DNA of 64,000 nucleotides from Bacteroides fragilis (GTDB lineage: Bacteria; Bacteroidota; Bacteroidia; Bacteroidales; Bacteroidaceae), in assembly GCF_002849695.1 (NCBI RefSeq), contig NZ_CP018937.1, positions 4,898,001 through 4,962,000 of the forward strand. Reading direction: 5' to 3'. The notes beneath the pieces are model-generated. The model searched no databases, was not told where the DNA came from, and was given only the letters and a program-made list of their open reading frames with translations. A program made the position numbers and the translations under genes. Shown one piece after another: positions 53,768 to 62,062 of this stretch (the stretch's first letter is position 1; each line of letters begins with the position of its first letter).

Positions 53768-54000
53768 TGCATATTTCAAAGGGAGAAAAGGAAGCTTCAA
53801 TACACATACACAGACTTGCAACCTTTGTTAATGAAGCTCCTCATACCCCATCATTATCAACCAATACGAAAGGAGGTGATGTGTGCAAAAGTAGCAAATT
53901 TTATCAAAACAGGAAAAGGTTTTTGATTCCACCTTAAAAGGAATGAGTGTCATTGACCGTCCTCCTTTGAAGGAATTGGCAAAGTATTAACTAATAAATT
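53768..54000 (+). pseudogene. Scrambled remnants between the broken lipoprotein gene and NVEALA-2
   Basis: Two short protein-like frames, one with ATFVNEAPHTPSLS and one with STLKGMSVIDRPPLKELAKY just before a stop near 53988, cannot be joined. They look like the tail of a lost gene after a deletion. No family recognised. Confidence 0.35.
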
Positions 54001-54010
54001 TTAGAACAAA

Positions 54011-54271
54011 ATGAGAACTAAAACTTTCGGCTTTATCGCATTTGTCGCAATAGCCGTAGCGACAGGTTTTAATTACCAACAAAACAAACAAGAAGCAGAG
54101 CTTCCAGATTTGACAATAGCTAACATTGAGGCGTTGGCAAGTGGAGAATCTGTTGATAGAGAAGATTGTGAGACTGCTTCTGACTTATGTTCAATGATAG
54201 TAATATACCCTGACGGTGATTACGGAGAAGATATTTTGTTAGGCCATACCAAAAAACCAGGTTGGATATAA
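54011..54271 (+). CDS. NVEALA-family small exported peptide 2
   Basis: The 86-residue protein has a signal (FGFIAFVAIAVATGF), NIEALA at 38-43 followed by SGES, and cysteines at 53 and 60. The core after the motif differs completely from peptide 1 (IVIYPDGDYGEDILLG), though the first cysteine is again residue 53. It precedes a propeller lipoprotein gene by 229 bp. No -7 box with phased AAATCAGT sites is visible here, so it may depend on upstream transcription. Confidence 0.8.
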   Translation: MRTKTFGFIAFVAIAVATGFNYQQNKQEAELPDLTIANIEALASGESVDREDCETASDLCSMIVIYPDGDYGEDILLGHTKKPGWI

Positions 54272-54500
54272 TGGTAAATTCTCTTAAAAATTGATTGTTG
54301 AGTCCACTCTGAAGAGTCGTTTTGTCTATGATTAATACTTTTCAGATATATCTGTAAAGGGAAAAGTAGAAAAGTGTACTTTTTAAAGGGGACTCATTAT
54401 TTAATTCCATCATTAATCGTATGGAAAGTATTTTAGTTATAATTGTTTTGGCACAAATGTCTATAATTTTTCCACACGTAGTTTAATAGTATGTAAACCT

Positions 54501-55559
54501 ATGCAGAAACAGTTTTTTTTTATAGTAATTTTTTCATGCTTATTGTCGAGCTGTAATTTGAGGGATAATACGAATATCTCAACATTCGATAAGGTAATAG
54601 AAGTAAAATGCGAACAATCAGATACAGAATTATTGATTAATATGGGATGGATTGGTTGTGTTGATACTTTTTTAGTAATGACCCATATCGCCCAAAAGGA
54701 CTTTTGCAGTGTATATTCGATACCTTCAGGAATGAAAAAAATATATGCTTATGGATCTTTAGGAAATGGTCCGGGTGAATTTCTTCAACCGATGATTACA
54801 TACGCTCATGAAAACACATTTGGTTTGAACGATATCAATACGCAAACTTTGGCTGTAATGTCTTTGAATGATAGTAAAGATGGTATGGTTATTAAAGAGT
54901 TATCAAGAAATAGAGTACCTTATAAGCGTAAGAAAGGTGAACTAAATCCGGCAGATTATAACTTTGTGAAATTGGATGACAGACATTTTGTTTCGCTATT
55001 ATGCGGAAAAGATGGAAGTTTCTTTTCGCTGTTAGATAGTAATTTACAACCATTACAAAGATTTGGAAATTCTCCTATTGAAGGAGAATTGTCTATGCAA
55101 TCGTCACGAATGAATTTAAAGGGGTGTTTATCTGCTTATGAGGGTAATATGGTATTTACTCCTAACAAATTGCCATACCTTGCAAAATACCATTTGGAAA
55201 ACGATATCATGATAAAAGATTGGAGTTTTTATTTTGATAAATCTTTTTATGAATGTAAAAACAGCGACCTTCTGTTTAGTAAAGAAAGAAGTTTTGGACA
55301 AGTATTAGATTTAGCAATGGATGACAAGTATATTTATGTATTATATTTAGACCAGCTATTAAGTGATTATGATTTTAAAGACCCACATAAATCAATGGCA
55401 AACAAAATATTAATTTTCGACTATAAAGGATTGCCTATTGCAAAATTATTATTAGATAAAAGAATATACCGGATAGCTTTATGCACGAAGTTGCATAAAA
55501 TAATAGGATTGGGTAATATGCCTGAACCTACTTTAGTATCGTTCGATAACATTCCATAA
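54501..55559 (+). CDS. Beta-propeller lipoprotein 1 (BF3164/TolB-like type)
   Basis: This 352-residue protein has lipobox LLSSC (Cys18) and propeller-like repeats. The shared signature of the island's propellers appears as YGSLGNGPGEFLQP (about residues 88-101), and later blades include DKYIYVLYLDQLLSDYDF. The family is common in Bacteroides and is often found with NVEALA peptides. A sensing or binding role at the cell surface or periplasm is plausible but unproven. It is followed by the IS5-type remnant. Confidence 0.8.
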   Translation: MQKQFFFIVIFSCLLSSCNLRDNTNISTFDKVIEVKCEQSDTELLINMGWIGCVDTFLVMTHIAQKDFCSVYSIPSGMKKIYAYGSLGNGPGEFLQPMITYAHENTFGLNDINTQTLAVMSLNDSKDGMVIKELSRNRVPYKRKKGELNPADYNFVKLDDRHFVSLLCGKDGSFFSLLDSNLQPLQRFGNSPIEGELSMQSSRMNLKGCLSAYEGNMVFTPNKLPYLAKYHLENDIMIKDWSFYFDKSFYECKNSDLLFSKERSFGQVLDLAMDDKYIYVLYLDQLLSDYDFKDPHKSMANKILIFDYKGLPIAKLLLDKRIYRIALCTKLHKIIGLGNMPEPTLVSFDNIP

Positions 55560-55613
55560 TTTCAGAAGAGAGTGGGGCATTTCGCTGCGACTAAGTCCCT
55601 ATATTCGAATTTA

Positions 55614-56137
55614 TCATTTGGTCCTGTTAAGCATCATTTGTATCATTGTTAGGTATATCATGGTTTGTGAAGTTTCTGGAAGTACTTCGTTGTCTTTACT
55701 GAGCCTTCTAAAACTTTCGAACCATGAAAAAGTTCTGTCCACAATCCATCTTTTGGATGGTACTGTGAACTGTTTGGCGGCATCAGGCCTGAGTATGTTT
55801 GCAGTGTGAATAACTACCACCGGAATTATGCCAAGCGTATCAATGTGATGAGAAGTTCTTACAGTTTTGGAATCTATGGGGCTGATAGCTTTGCCAAAAG
55901 CTTTTCGGACCGATTCTCGGAGATGGTGCATCAACTCCTCAAAGACTCTTTCCAACTTCCATTTACGGAAATAGAAGTAAATGGTTTACCAAGGGCCAAA
56001 TTCCTTGAGAAGCATTCGCCACTGACAGGCGGTCTTAGTAAGGTACAGCATAGCATTTATCATCTTACGTAAAGGATGTTTTCGTTTCCTTTCTTTGGTT
56101 TCTACTATATTTTTTATAACTTACCACTGTTTATCAG
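55614..56137 (-). pseudogene. IS5-family transposase remnant
   Basis: On the - strand, SKRWIVDRTFSWFESFRRL and the MIYLTMIQMMLNR tail near 55620-55720 are the IS5 C-terminal signature. A start-like LTDKQW is seen near 56130, and KHPLRKMINAMLYLTKTACQW before it continues. Frames are broken by stop codons (after GPW and after DKQW), and most of the middle, including two catalytic acids, is deleted. It is dead, and no clear terminal repeats were found. Confidence 0.75.
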
Positions 56138-56320
56138 TTAGGTTGGTTGGATAATTACTCATAACTTATGTTTTGGTAGCCATAAAGTTAAGAAATGATA
56201 TTTAATTAATCTGCTGATAAATAATATGTTATATTAATGTTTTATAATTCAAAAACAGCTTCTAAATATCTTAAAAACAATAATTGTGAATAGAAAGAAT
56301 TGTCAGGTTTTTTCGCTATC

Positions 56321-56710
56321 ATGATAGTCGTTTGTTATCTGTTTTTTTATTCAGATGCAGTTCGGGTGTTAATGACGGAAGTGGTGAGTAAAAGTCTTGC
56401 TGCTTCTAAAGAAATTTATTTTCGATCGGCTAAAATTGATTCGGTATATAGGAAGCATGAGGGGTATAAATACTTTCGGTTTGTGAAGAAGCTTGATGAT
56501 GTGGAATTATCAAGTAACCTTGTTGAAGGCTCAGACTTGGTACTGGTTATAGTTGATGATAGATATAAATTACCTGATTGTGAACATTTGGTTAGTCTTT
56601 CTGCCGATGCATTTCCATTTATTCTCCTAGATAGTGAAGAGGATGTCTCTTTTGTTGTGTCATGTGTGGTGAAAGATTCGTTATATCGTTATCGGTTGAA
56701 AAGAGAATAG
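56321..56710 (+). CDS. Small membrane-anchored protein of unknown function
   Basis: The likely start is ATG 56321 (129 residues); a TTG at 56300 would extend it by seven residues. One hydrophobic segment at the very start (IVVCYLFFYSDAV) is followed by a soluble domain with FPFILLDSEEDVSFVVSCVVKDSLYRYRLKRE at the end. A fragment matching this last part occurs at 61862-62002, before another propeller gene. It may be a former sensor or peptide partner whose N-terminus has been damaged. Family not recognised. Confidence 0.5.
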   Translation: MIVVCYLFFYSDAVRVLMTEVVSKSLAASKEIYFRSAKIDSVYRKHEGYKYFRFVKKLDDVELSSNLVEGSDLVLVIVDDRYKLPDCEHLVSLSADAFPFILLDSEEDVSFVVSCVVKDSLYRYRLKRE

Positions 56711-56741
56711 AAGGAAGGAAAGAGCTGACTGTTGTGTGGTG

Positions 56742-57140
56742 ATGGCATTTACTGGTTGTTTTGAATTTATTGAATCATCACAACTGCCAGCTCGACAAAA
56801 AGGTGAATTTGTTTGGGAAGTCAATGGACTTACATTTGATTATCTGGAGAGGAGTATCACTTATCGTAAACAGACTTGTATACTCCGAAAACGAGTTGCT
56901 GAGGTATTGCTGGCATTTCTTAAACCCGATCATTTGCTGTTGAATGAAGATCTGAAAAAACTATTCTGGAAAGAATTAGAGGATGTAGATTCTTGTATGG
57001 AACGCAGGAACCAACTGATTACTGATTTACGTACCGATTTAAGTAAAATAGGGGCTAATCTTGGTGTTACTTTGGTAAATGGAGGCTATCAACTCCACTT
57101 TCGTTCAGAAAATAGTAAGAAATCAGTGAAAAATCAGTGA
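56742..57140 (+). CDS. Truncated winged-helix regulator, DNA-binding domain only
   Basis: The 132-residue frame from ATG 56742 covers the winged-helix domain of the regulator at 52195-53265 almost identically (differences include KPDHLL for KAPSHLL, R for Q and Q for R). It lacks both membrane segments and the sensor. The first 18 residues come from sequence that elsewhere is intergenic (compare 62030-62060), so the gene was made by recombination. If expressed it would be a free DNA-binding domain able to occupy the AAATCAGT sites regardless of signal; otherwise it is a pseudogene. Confidence 0.65.
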   Translation: MAFTGCFEFIESSQLPARQKGEFVWEVNGLTFDYLERSITYRKQTCILRKRVAEVLLAFLKPDHLLLNEDLKKLFWKELEDVDSCMERRNQLITDLRTDLSKIGANLGVTLVNGGYQLHFRSENSKKSVKNQ

Positions 57141-57188
57141 GAAATCAGTCTTTCTCACTGGCGGTGGGCGGGATAAGCCATACCTTTG
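57120..57188 (+). promoter_or_regulatory. NVEALA-1 copy B promoter with three phased AAATCAGT sites
   Basis: AAATCAGT lies at 57120, 57131 and 57142 (11-bp steps), with -7 box TACCTTTG at 57181-57188 and the ATG at 57206. The arrangement is the same as in copy A, including the inverted repeat. Confidence 0.7.
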
Positions 57189-57205
57189 CAATAAAAACAT
57201 AGAGT

Positions 57206-57433
57206 ATGAAAAACGCAAAAATTACTATTGGACTTATCGGGCTATTGTTAATAGGTCTTGTTTCTGTGAGAAAAGAAGGAAAGGTACAAGAAGCCGGTTT
57301 ACTATTGCAAAATGTGGAGGCTTTGGCTACAGGAGAGTCGTTCCCCGATGGAGAAATAGCCTGTTTCGGTGACGGATCTGTGGACTGTCCGTTCACATAT
57401 CTGAAAGTTGAGGTAGTATACCGTGAAGAATAA
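57206..57433 (+). CDS. NVEALA-family small exported peptide 1 (copy B)
   Basis: The 75-residue product is identical to that of 53330-53557; the few base differences I noted are synonymous. NVEALA is at 36-41 and cysteines at 53 and 61. Its stop overlaps the ATG of the intact lipoprotein gene (TAATG), so the peptide and the lipoprotein are translationally coupled here. Confidence 0.85.
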   Translation: MKNAKITIGLIGLLLIGLVSVRKEGKVQEAGLLLQNVEALATGESFPDGEIACFGDGSVDCPFTYLKVEVVYREE

Positions 57434-58320
57434 TGGGACGGCCCATTAAACTTATCGGCTATTTATGCTTTCTGATGGCACTTTGCTCATGTAAAGAGAC
57501 CAAAGAGCAGCAAATATCCCGTTTGATCCACGAATGGGAGGGTAGAACGATTGTCTATCCCGCTGATATGACATTCAGTGTTTTGGGAAAGGACAGTGCC
57601 GGTTATTCGTTTCCCCAAAATGAATATACCATAATGACTTACGTGGATTCGGTGGGCTGCACCAGTTGTAAATTGCAACTTCCTACATGGAAATATTTCA
57701 TTTCTATGGTCGACACAATGGCAAATGGAAAGGTATCTTTTCTCTTTGCTTTCCATCCGAAAAACAAAAATGAAATCTCTTTTCTATTGAAAAGAGATCG
57801 ATTCCTTTATCCGGTTTTTATCGATGAAAAGGGAGGTTTTGATGCTTTGAATCATTTCCCTTCGGATGTGAACTTTCAAACTTTCCTTTTGGACAGTCAG
57901 AACAGGGTGATTGCGATTGGTAATCCTGTCCATAATAAAAAGGTGCGTGACCTTTATTTGCAAATTATTACCGGACAGCAAACCGGAGTCGCTACCTCCT
58001 CCCAAACAAAAGTGGTTTTGGATAAAAACCTCGATGAAATGGGCGATTTTGATTGGAAAACTCCCCAGACTGCTACTTTTAGTTTGCGGAATCTTGGCGA
58101 TCATCTTCTGATTATCGAGGACATAAATGCTTCGTGTGGCTGTACATCCGTCACTTACAGCAAGGAGCCTGTGCCTTCGGGGAAGTCTGCCGATATTCAG
58201 GTTACTTACCGTGCAGAACATCCCGAACATTTTGAGAAGACCATTACTGTATATTGTAATACTCCCACCTCTCCAATACGTTTGAAGATTCGGGGTAATG
58301 CAGTTGATAAAGAAAACTAA
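57433..58320 (+). CDS. Thioredoxin-like/DUF1573 lipoprotein
   Basis: This 295-residue lipoprotein (lipobox ALCSC, Cys20) has a thioredoxin-like region with CTSC at 76-79 (SVGCTSCKLQLPTW) and a C-terminal DUF1573 immunoglobulin-like domain (about 190-292) with the CGC motif at 235-237 (NASCGCTSV). It could reduce, form or sense disulfides in the periplasm, and the NVEALA peptides with paired cysteines encoded beside it are natural candidates. Start and coupling to the peptide gene are clear. The broken copy at 53557 shows it is not needed in duplicate. Confidence 0.85.
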   Translation: MGRPIKLIGYLCFLMALCSCKETKEQQISRLIHEWEGRTIVYPADMTFSVLGKDSAGYSFPQNEYTIMTYVDSVGCTSCKLQLPTWKYFISMVDTMANGKVSFLFAFHPKNKNEISFLLKRDRFLYPVFIDEKGGFDALNHFPSDVNFQTFLLDSQNRVIAIGNPVHNKKVRDLYLQIITGQQTGVATSSQTKVVLDKNLDEMGDFDWKTPQTATFSLRNLGDHLLIIEDINASCGCTSVTYSKEPVPSGKSADIQVTYRAEHPEHFEKTITVYCNTPTSPIRLKIRGNAVDKEN

Positions 58321-58339
58321 TAGTTAACCTTAAAAAATT

Positions 58340-58408
58340 ATGGAGAACGTTAGCCTATGGAAAAAGTTTGATTTAGAAGGCAATTGGATTGCTTTTCCGT
58401 GGAAATGA
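58340..58408 (+). CDS. Possible 22-residue small ORF
   Basis: A short frame (MENVSLWKKFDLEGNWIAF and three more residues) sits between the lipoprotein and NVEALA-3 genes. It is tryptophan-rich and begins 20 bp after the previous stop. It could be a peptide gene or a remnant; no family seen. Confidence 0.25.
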   Translation: MENVSLWKKFDLEGNWIAFPWK

Positions 58409-58454
58409 TAAACGGAATAAATAAAATGATAATAAACTAAAGTAAGAAAATACA

Positions 58455-58787
58455 ATGAAAATAAAAAAGAGAATTTTGACTGTGCTTGCAATTTATGCGG
58501 TATTATTTGCAGGTTATAATGTATATAAATCACAGAACATCCGTTTGTCTTCAGATATTTCTTTAGCTAATGCTGAGGCATTAGCGTTTGGTGAGTTTGA
58601 TGAGTTAGATTGCACAAGTTATTTAGGTGTTTATCAAGGTGCCTCTTCTTCTTCTGGTAATACTTATATTCATAAATATCGTTGTGGAGGAACTGGGACA
58701 GAGTGTCATGCGAGGGATGAGATCCATTCTTATTATCAAGGAAAGTTATCAATAACAGTACAAAATGTAGCAGGCATTTGTAGGTAA
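58455..58787 (+). CDS. NVEALA-family small exported peptide 3
   Basis: The 110-residue protein has a signal (ILTVLAIYAVLFAGY), NAEALA at 39-44 followed by FGE, and a longer core with four cysteines (53, 77, 84, 109), serine-rich in the middle (GASSSSGNT). The first cysteine is at residue 53 as in peptides 1 and 2. The four cysteines suggest two disulfides. It closes the second peptide-lipoprotein unit. Confidence 0.8.
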   Translation: MKIKKRILTVLAIYAVLFAGYNVYKSQNIRLSSDISLANAEALAFGEFDELDCTSYLGVYQGASSSSGNTYIHKYRCGGTGTECHARDEIHSYYQGKLSITVQNVAGICR

Positions 58788-59423
58788 GTAGAGATGATCT
58801 TTTAAACAATAATGCGAATAAGTAGTTGGTTTACTGATTCAGAAAGATAGACATAGGTTGCCTGATTTTAGATACGATACAACTTGTGAGAACAAGTCCC
58901 TGTGGCTTTCTCTTTCTTTATGGCTTGTACTTCTGCCTTAATCTCTTATGTGGTGTAAATATTTGTACTGGAAAGTTTTCATCAAAGAAAGAAAAATTAT
59001 TATGTGTCTTATTTTTCAAGTCTGTTTTTTACTTAACTATCCTGCACATTCTCTTTTGAATACGGTCGGGGCATTTTCTGAAGCAGCTGTTAGAATAATC
59101 ATTCCGGGAAAGTAATGATTCTTTCCTGATTCTTTCTTTTGTAGGTGATAATTGGTAGGAGACCAAGGATTGAGAGGACCACAATCTTCTGACTTGAATA
59201 ATTGTATCGTGATTTCTGACGAAGTTTTAAATGCTTCTGAAAGTATGTTTAAATGATGTGTGTTGAATGTTTCTTGTAAGAAAACAACTGGCGTTATTTT
59301 TCTTATTTGTTGGTTTTTAAGTAGGCTCAAAACAGTGGGTTGATAAACTGAGTAATAACATTTTGAATCATGGATTAGAGGTAAATAACTCCTAATTCGC
59401 ATTAATAGTCTAATTATTAGCTT
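58788..59423. other. Gene-poor stretch, nothing firm seen
   Basis: A - strand frame of 121 codons (59037-59402) is open but has no recognisable features or promoter. Two short + strand frames end quickly. The stretch probably holds decayed sequence plus the leader of the next propeller gene. Confidence 0.4.
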
Positions 59424-60590
59424 ATGAAGACAGTATTATTTTTAATTATAGGCTTTTGTCTATTCTCTTGTATAAACAAAGGAAGGATGGCGGGAGACAA
59501 AGCTATCTGTTTGGATTCTATCGTTATACAAAAGGAGCTTCGATTCTCAAGTCTTTTTGAAAAACCGGAAATTATTATTTTGGATGATGATACCATTGTT
59601 GGCAACATTGACAAACTGTTGGCAAAGGACTCTTTGCTTCTTATTTTAGATAAAGAATTGAATGCTCTCCACGTATTTGATCGAAGCGGAGAATTTAAGT
59701 ATAATATCGGAAGCCAGGGGAGTGGTCCGGGAGAGTATACGTTGCTGTGTGATTTTACCCTTGATAAGGAAGGGAATGTCTATGCCTTAGATTTTACCAG
59801 GCAGATTGTGTATTGTTATTCTTTATCCGGTCAGTTTTTCAGCTCTTTATCGTTGAATCGTGATGAAGGTCAAAGCCATTATATACACTATAATCAGGGT
59901 GATTTATACACAGATTTACATTCAAAATCGGGTGAAGACGCCATGATGAGGAAAGTTGATTTGAAGGGGGGGCAAACAGAAAGAAAATATTTTTCTGTAA
60001 ATGTTAATAATGAAGGATGGAGGCAGATTCAAGGGCATTCTCCTTTCTGTTTACCTTTGGAAAAGGAATTATGCTTTTCTCCTTTGTATTCAAAGGATAT
60101 ATTATGTTTACAGGGTGACCGGGAAGATATCTGGCTGAAATTTGTAACGGATGCTTGGATGGATAAAAAGACACTTGATAAAATAGATGTGAATAAAGGA
60201 GAAACTCTTCGGTATTTAGTAGAATCCGGTAAGGTACATAGCTTGATATTTTGGGCTCATGTGAAAAATGATTATCTTTTTAAGTATCAGAAAGGTTATC
60301 AAACTTATTATGGTTTATTGAGTGCGTCTCGGGACTCTTGTTCTATATTCAATGGGTGTGTTGATGATTGGGTGTACAGGGCGAAGGGGGACGATGTACA
60401 TATCATTCCTAATTTGATAACTTATGACGAGAAGGGAGTGTATGGCTGTCTTGATATGTACACTATGCCTTTGTTTTTGTCGTTAGTGAGATCGGGGCAA
60501 GTGAATGAGAGTTTGGATAGGATTTTAGAACTGAAGAATTTGACAGAGAATTCTAATCCATTGATATTTTATTATCCTGCAAAAGAATAA
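59424..60590 (+). CDS. Beta-propeller lipoprotein 2 (6-bladed type)
   Basis: The 388-residue lipoprotein (lipobox CLFSC, Cys16) has propeller repeats such as DKELNALHVFDRSGEFKYNI and DKEGNVYALDFTRQIVYCYS, and the shared GSQGSGPGEYTLL signature. It starts after a short AT-rich leader. The function is unknown; such 6-bladed lipoproteins cluster with NVEALA peptides in Bacteroides. Confidence 0.8.
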   Translation: MKTVLFLIIGFCLFSCINKGRMAGDKAICLDSIVIQKELRFSSLFEKPEIIILDDDTIVGNIDKLLAKDSLLLILDKELNALHVFDRSGEFKYNIGSQGSGPGEYTLLCDFTLDKEGNVYALDFTRQIVYCYSLSGQFFSSLSLNRDEGQSHYIHYNQGDLYTDLHSKSGEDAMMRKVDLKGGQTERKYFSVNVNNEGWRQIQGHSPFCLPLEKELCFSPLYSKDILCLQGDREDIWLKFVTDAWMDKKTLDKIDVNKGETLRYLVESGKVHSLIFWAHVKNDYLFKYQKGYQTYYGLLSASRDSCSIFNGCVDDWVYRAKGDDVHIIPNLITYDEKGVYGCLDMYTMPLFLSLVRSGQVNESLDRILELKNLTENSNPLIFYYPAKE

Positions 60591-60785
60591 ATATCTTAGA
60601 AATAATAATTATGAAAAGAAAAAGGATCTTTTGATTGGAGATTGAATCTTTAAATATTATCTTGGCGTTTGTTATAGGATTTATCTTTTTGCAATGGTAA
60701 GATAATGACTTCTAACTAAATAAACAAAAAGAACTATCCGGTTTTTGCTACAGCATTTTGTGAAAAAAAATAATAATATTGAACC

Positions 60786-61862
60786 ATGATCAAACGACCG
60801 TACTTAAGCGTCACCCTACTTCTGTTGTCATCTATGTGTATCTTGGGGGCATGCGAAAAAGAGAAATCCCATACAGTTCTGGAATTGTTTTCTGAATCCC
60901 AATCTCTGTCTCAAAAGAAGGACTTTTATGTTAATGAAGATTCTATAGCAATAATAGAGGGATTAAGTTGTGACGGAAAGAATCTCATAGTTAATGACTA
61001 TCACTCGGGATGTTGCTATACGCTGTTTGACAAAAAATCAGGTGAATATATCGCTCGTTTTGGGACTATCGGACAGGGTCCGGCTGAACTGCCTTCACCC
61101 TGTTATGGCTACTTAACGAAAAGCGGTTTCACTGTTTTTGATGACCAAACACGCATTGTGATGAAATACAGTCTCGACTCTTTACGCAACAGTCGCAAGA
61201 AGGATGGTTCACCGGTACGTCTGGCGCAATATAAAATTCCGGAGGCGCAGATTTCAAGGCTCATAGCGATAGACGATACGACTTTTTTGTGTACCGGGAC
61301 ATATAAATCCCGTTACCAATATCTGTTATTCAACAAAAATGACAGTGTGCTGGATTACGGTGTGGATGTGTATAATGCTGCGGATAGCGCTTTTCAAATA
61401 TACACCAGATATCTTTCTAATCAAGGAAATTTAGTAATGAACCCTGAGAAACATACATTTGCCGGTTCAATTAACTTCTCGTCCAACATGGACTTTTTTG
61501 AAATAGTAAACAATAAAATTGAGTTGATAAAATCGTTGAGGTTGGGAGATCCAATCAACAAACCCGTTAATGAAGAAGGAATTTATTATGTAGATCTAAC
61601 AGAAAATACTCAGGCGGGTTATATAGATCTTAGTGCTACCTCTAAGTATGTTTATGCTTTGTACTCTGATAAAAAAATGTACGAAAACAACCGAAGATCG
61701 AATACTGTATTGGTTTTTGACTGGGAGGGTAATCCGATTAAGAAATATTCGTTAGATACTGATGCTTATTATATTGCAGTGGATGGTACTCAACAGAGTT
61801 TGTTTGCTGCTGTGAAAAATAGTTCAAGTGGATGGAAAATAGTATGTTACACGTTAGATTAA
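60786..61862 (+). CDS. Beta-propeller lipoprotein 3 (BF3164/TolB-like type)
   Basis: This 358-residue lipoprotein (lipobox ILGAC, Cys22) has the signature RFGTIGQGPAELPSP (G-x-G-P-A-E in place of GPGE) and later blades like TSKYVYALYSDKKMYENN and NTVLVFDWEGNPIKKYSLD, which resemble the end of propeller 1. Its stop overlaps the ATG of a gene fragment (TAATG). Confidence 0.8.
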   Translation: MIKRPYLSVTLLLLSSMCILGACEKEKSHTVLELFSESQSLSQKKDFYVNEDSIAIIEGLSCDGKNLIVNDYHSGCCYTLFDKKSGEYIARFGTIGQGPAELPSPCYGYLTKSGFTVFDDQTRIVMKYSLDSLRNSRKKDGSPVRLAQYKIPEAQISRLIAIDDTTFLCTGTYKSRYQYLLFNKNDSVLDYGVDVYNAADSAFQIYTRYLSNQGNLVMNPEKHTFAGSINFSSNMDFFEIVNNKIELIKSLRLGDPINKPVNEEGIYYVDLTENTQAGYIDLSATSKYVYALYSDKKMYENNRRSNTVLVFDWEGNPIKKYSLDTDAYYIAVDGTQQSLFAAVKNSSSGWKIVCYTLD

Positions 61863-62002
61863 TGGTTCACACTATATATGAATTTAGTCTTCCTGCCGAT
61901 ACATTTCCATTTGTTTTCACAGATAGTGAAGAAAGTATTTCTTTTGTCGTTTCATGTGTGGCGAAAGATTCGTTATATTGTTATCGGTTGAAAAAAGAAT
62001 AG
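61862..62002 (+). pseudogene. 46-codon fragment of the 56321-56710 protein
   Basis: The sequence FSLPADTFPFVFTDSEESIS and KDSLYCYRLKKE match the end of the small membrane protein at 56321-56710, and base similarity continues past the stop to about 62045. The 5' two-thirds is missing. It shows that this small gene originally stood directly before a propeller gene. Confidence 0.7.
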
Positions 62003-62062
62003 GAGGAAGAAGAGAATTGGCTGTTTGGTTGTGACAGTATTTACTGGTTAAATTTTTATATT

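Noticed and set aside
53867..53879. AAAGGAGGTGAT, like a very strong Shine-Dalgarno site
   Set aside because: It lies in degraded sequence with no suitable start codon behind it, and Bacteroides seldom uses such sites.
53675..53926. 83-codon frame inside the broken lipoprotein gene
   Set aside because: It is the frame-shifted continuation of the pseudogene joined to unrelated sequence.
55806..56072. 88-codon + strand frame
   Set aside because: It is antisense to the IS5 transposase remnant.
59037..59402. 121-codon - strand frame
   Set aside because: No family features, no promoter, and surrounded by decayed sequence; kept only as a note in the gap entry.
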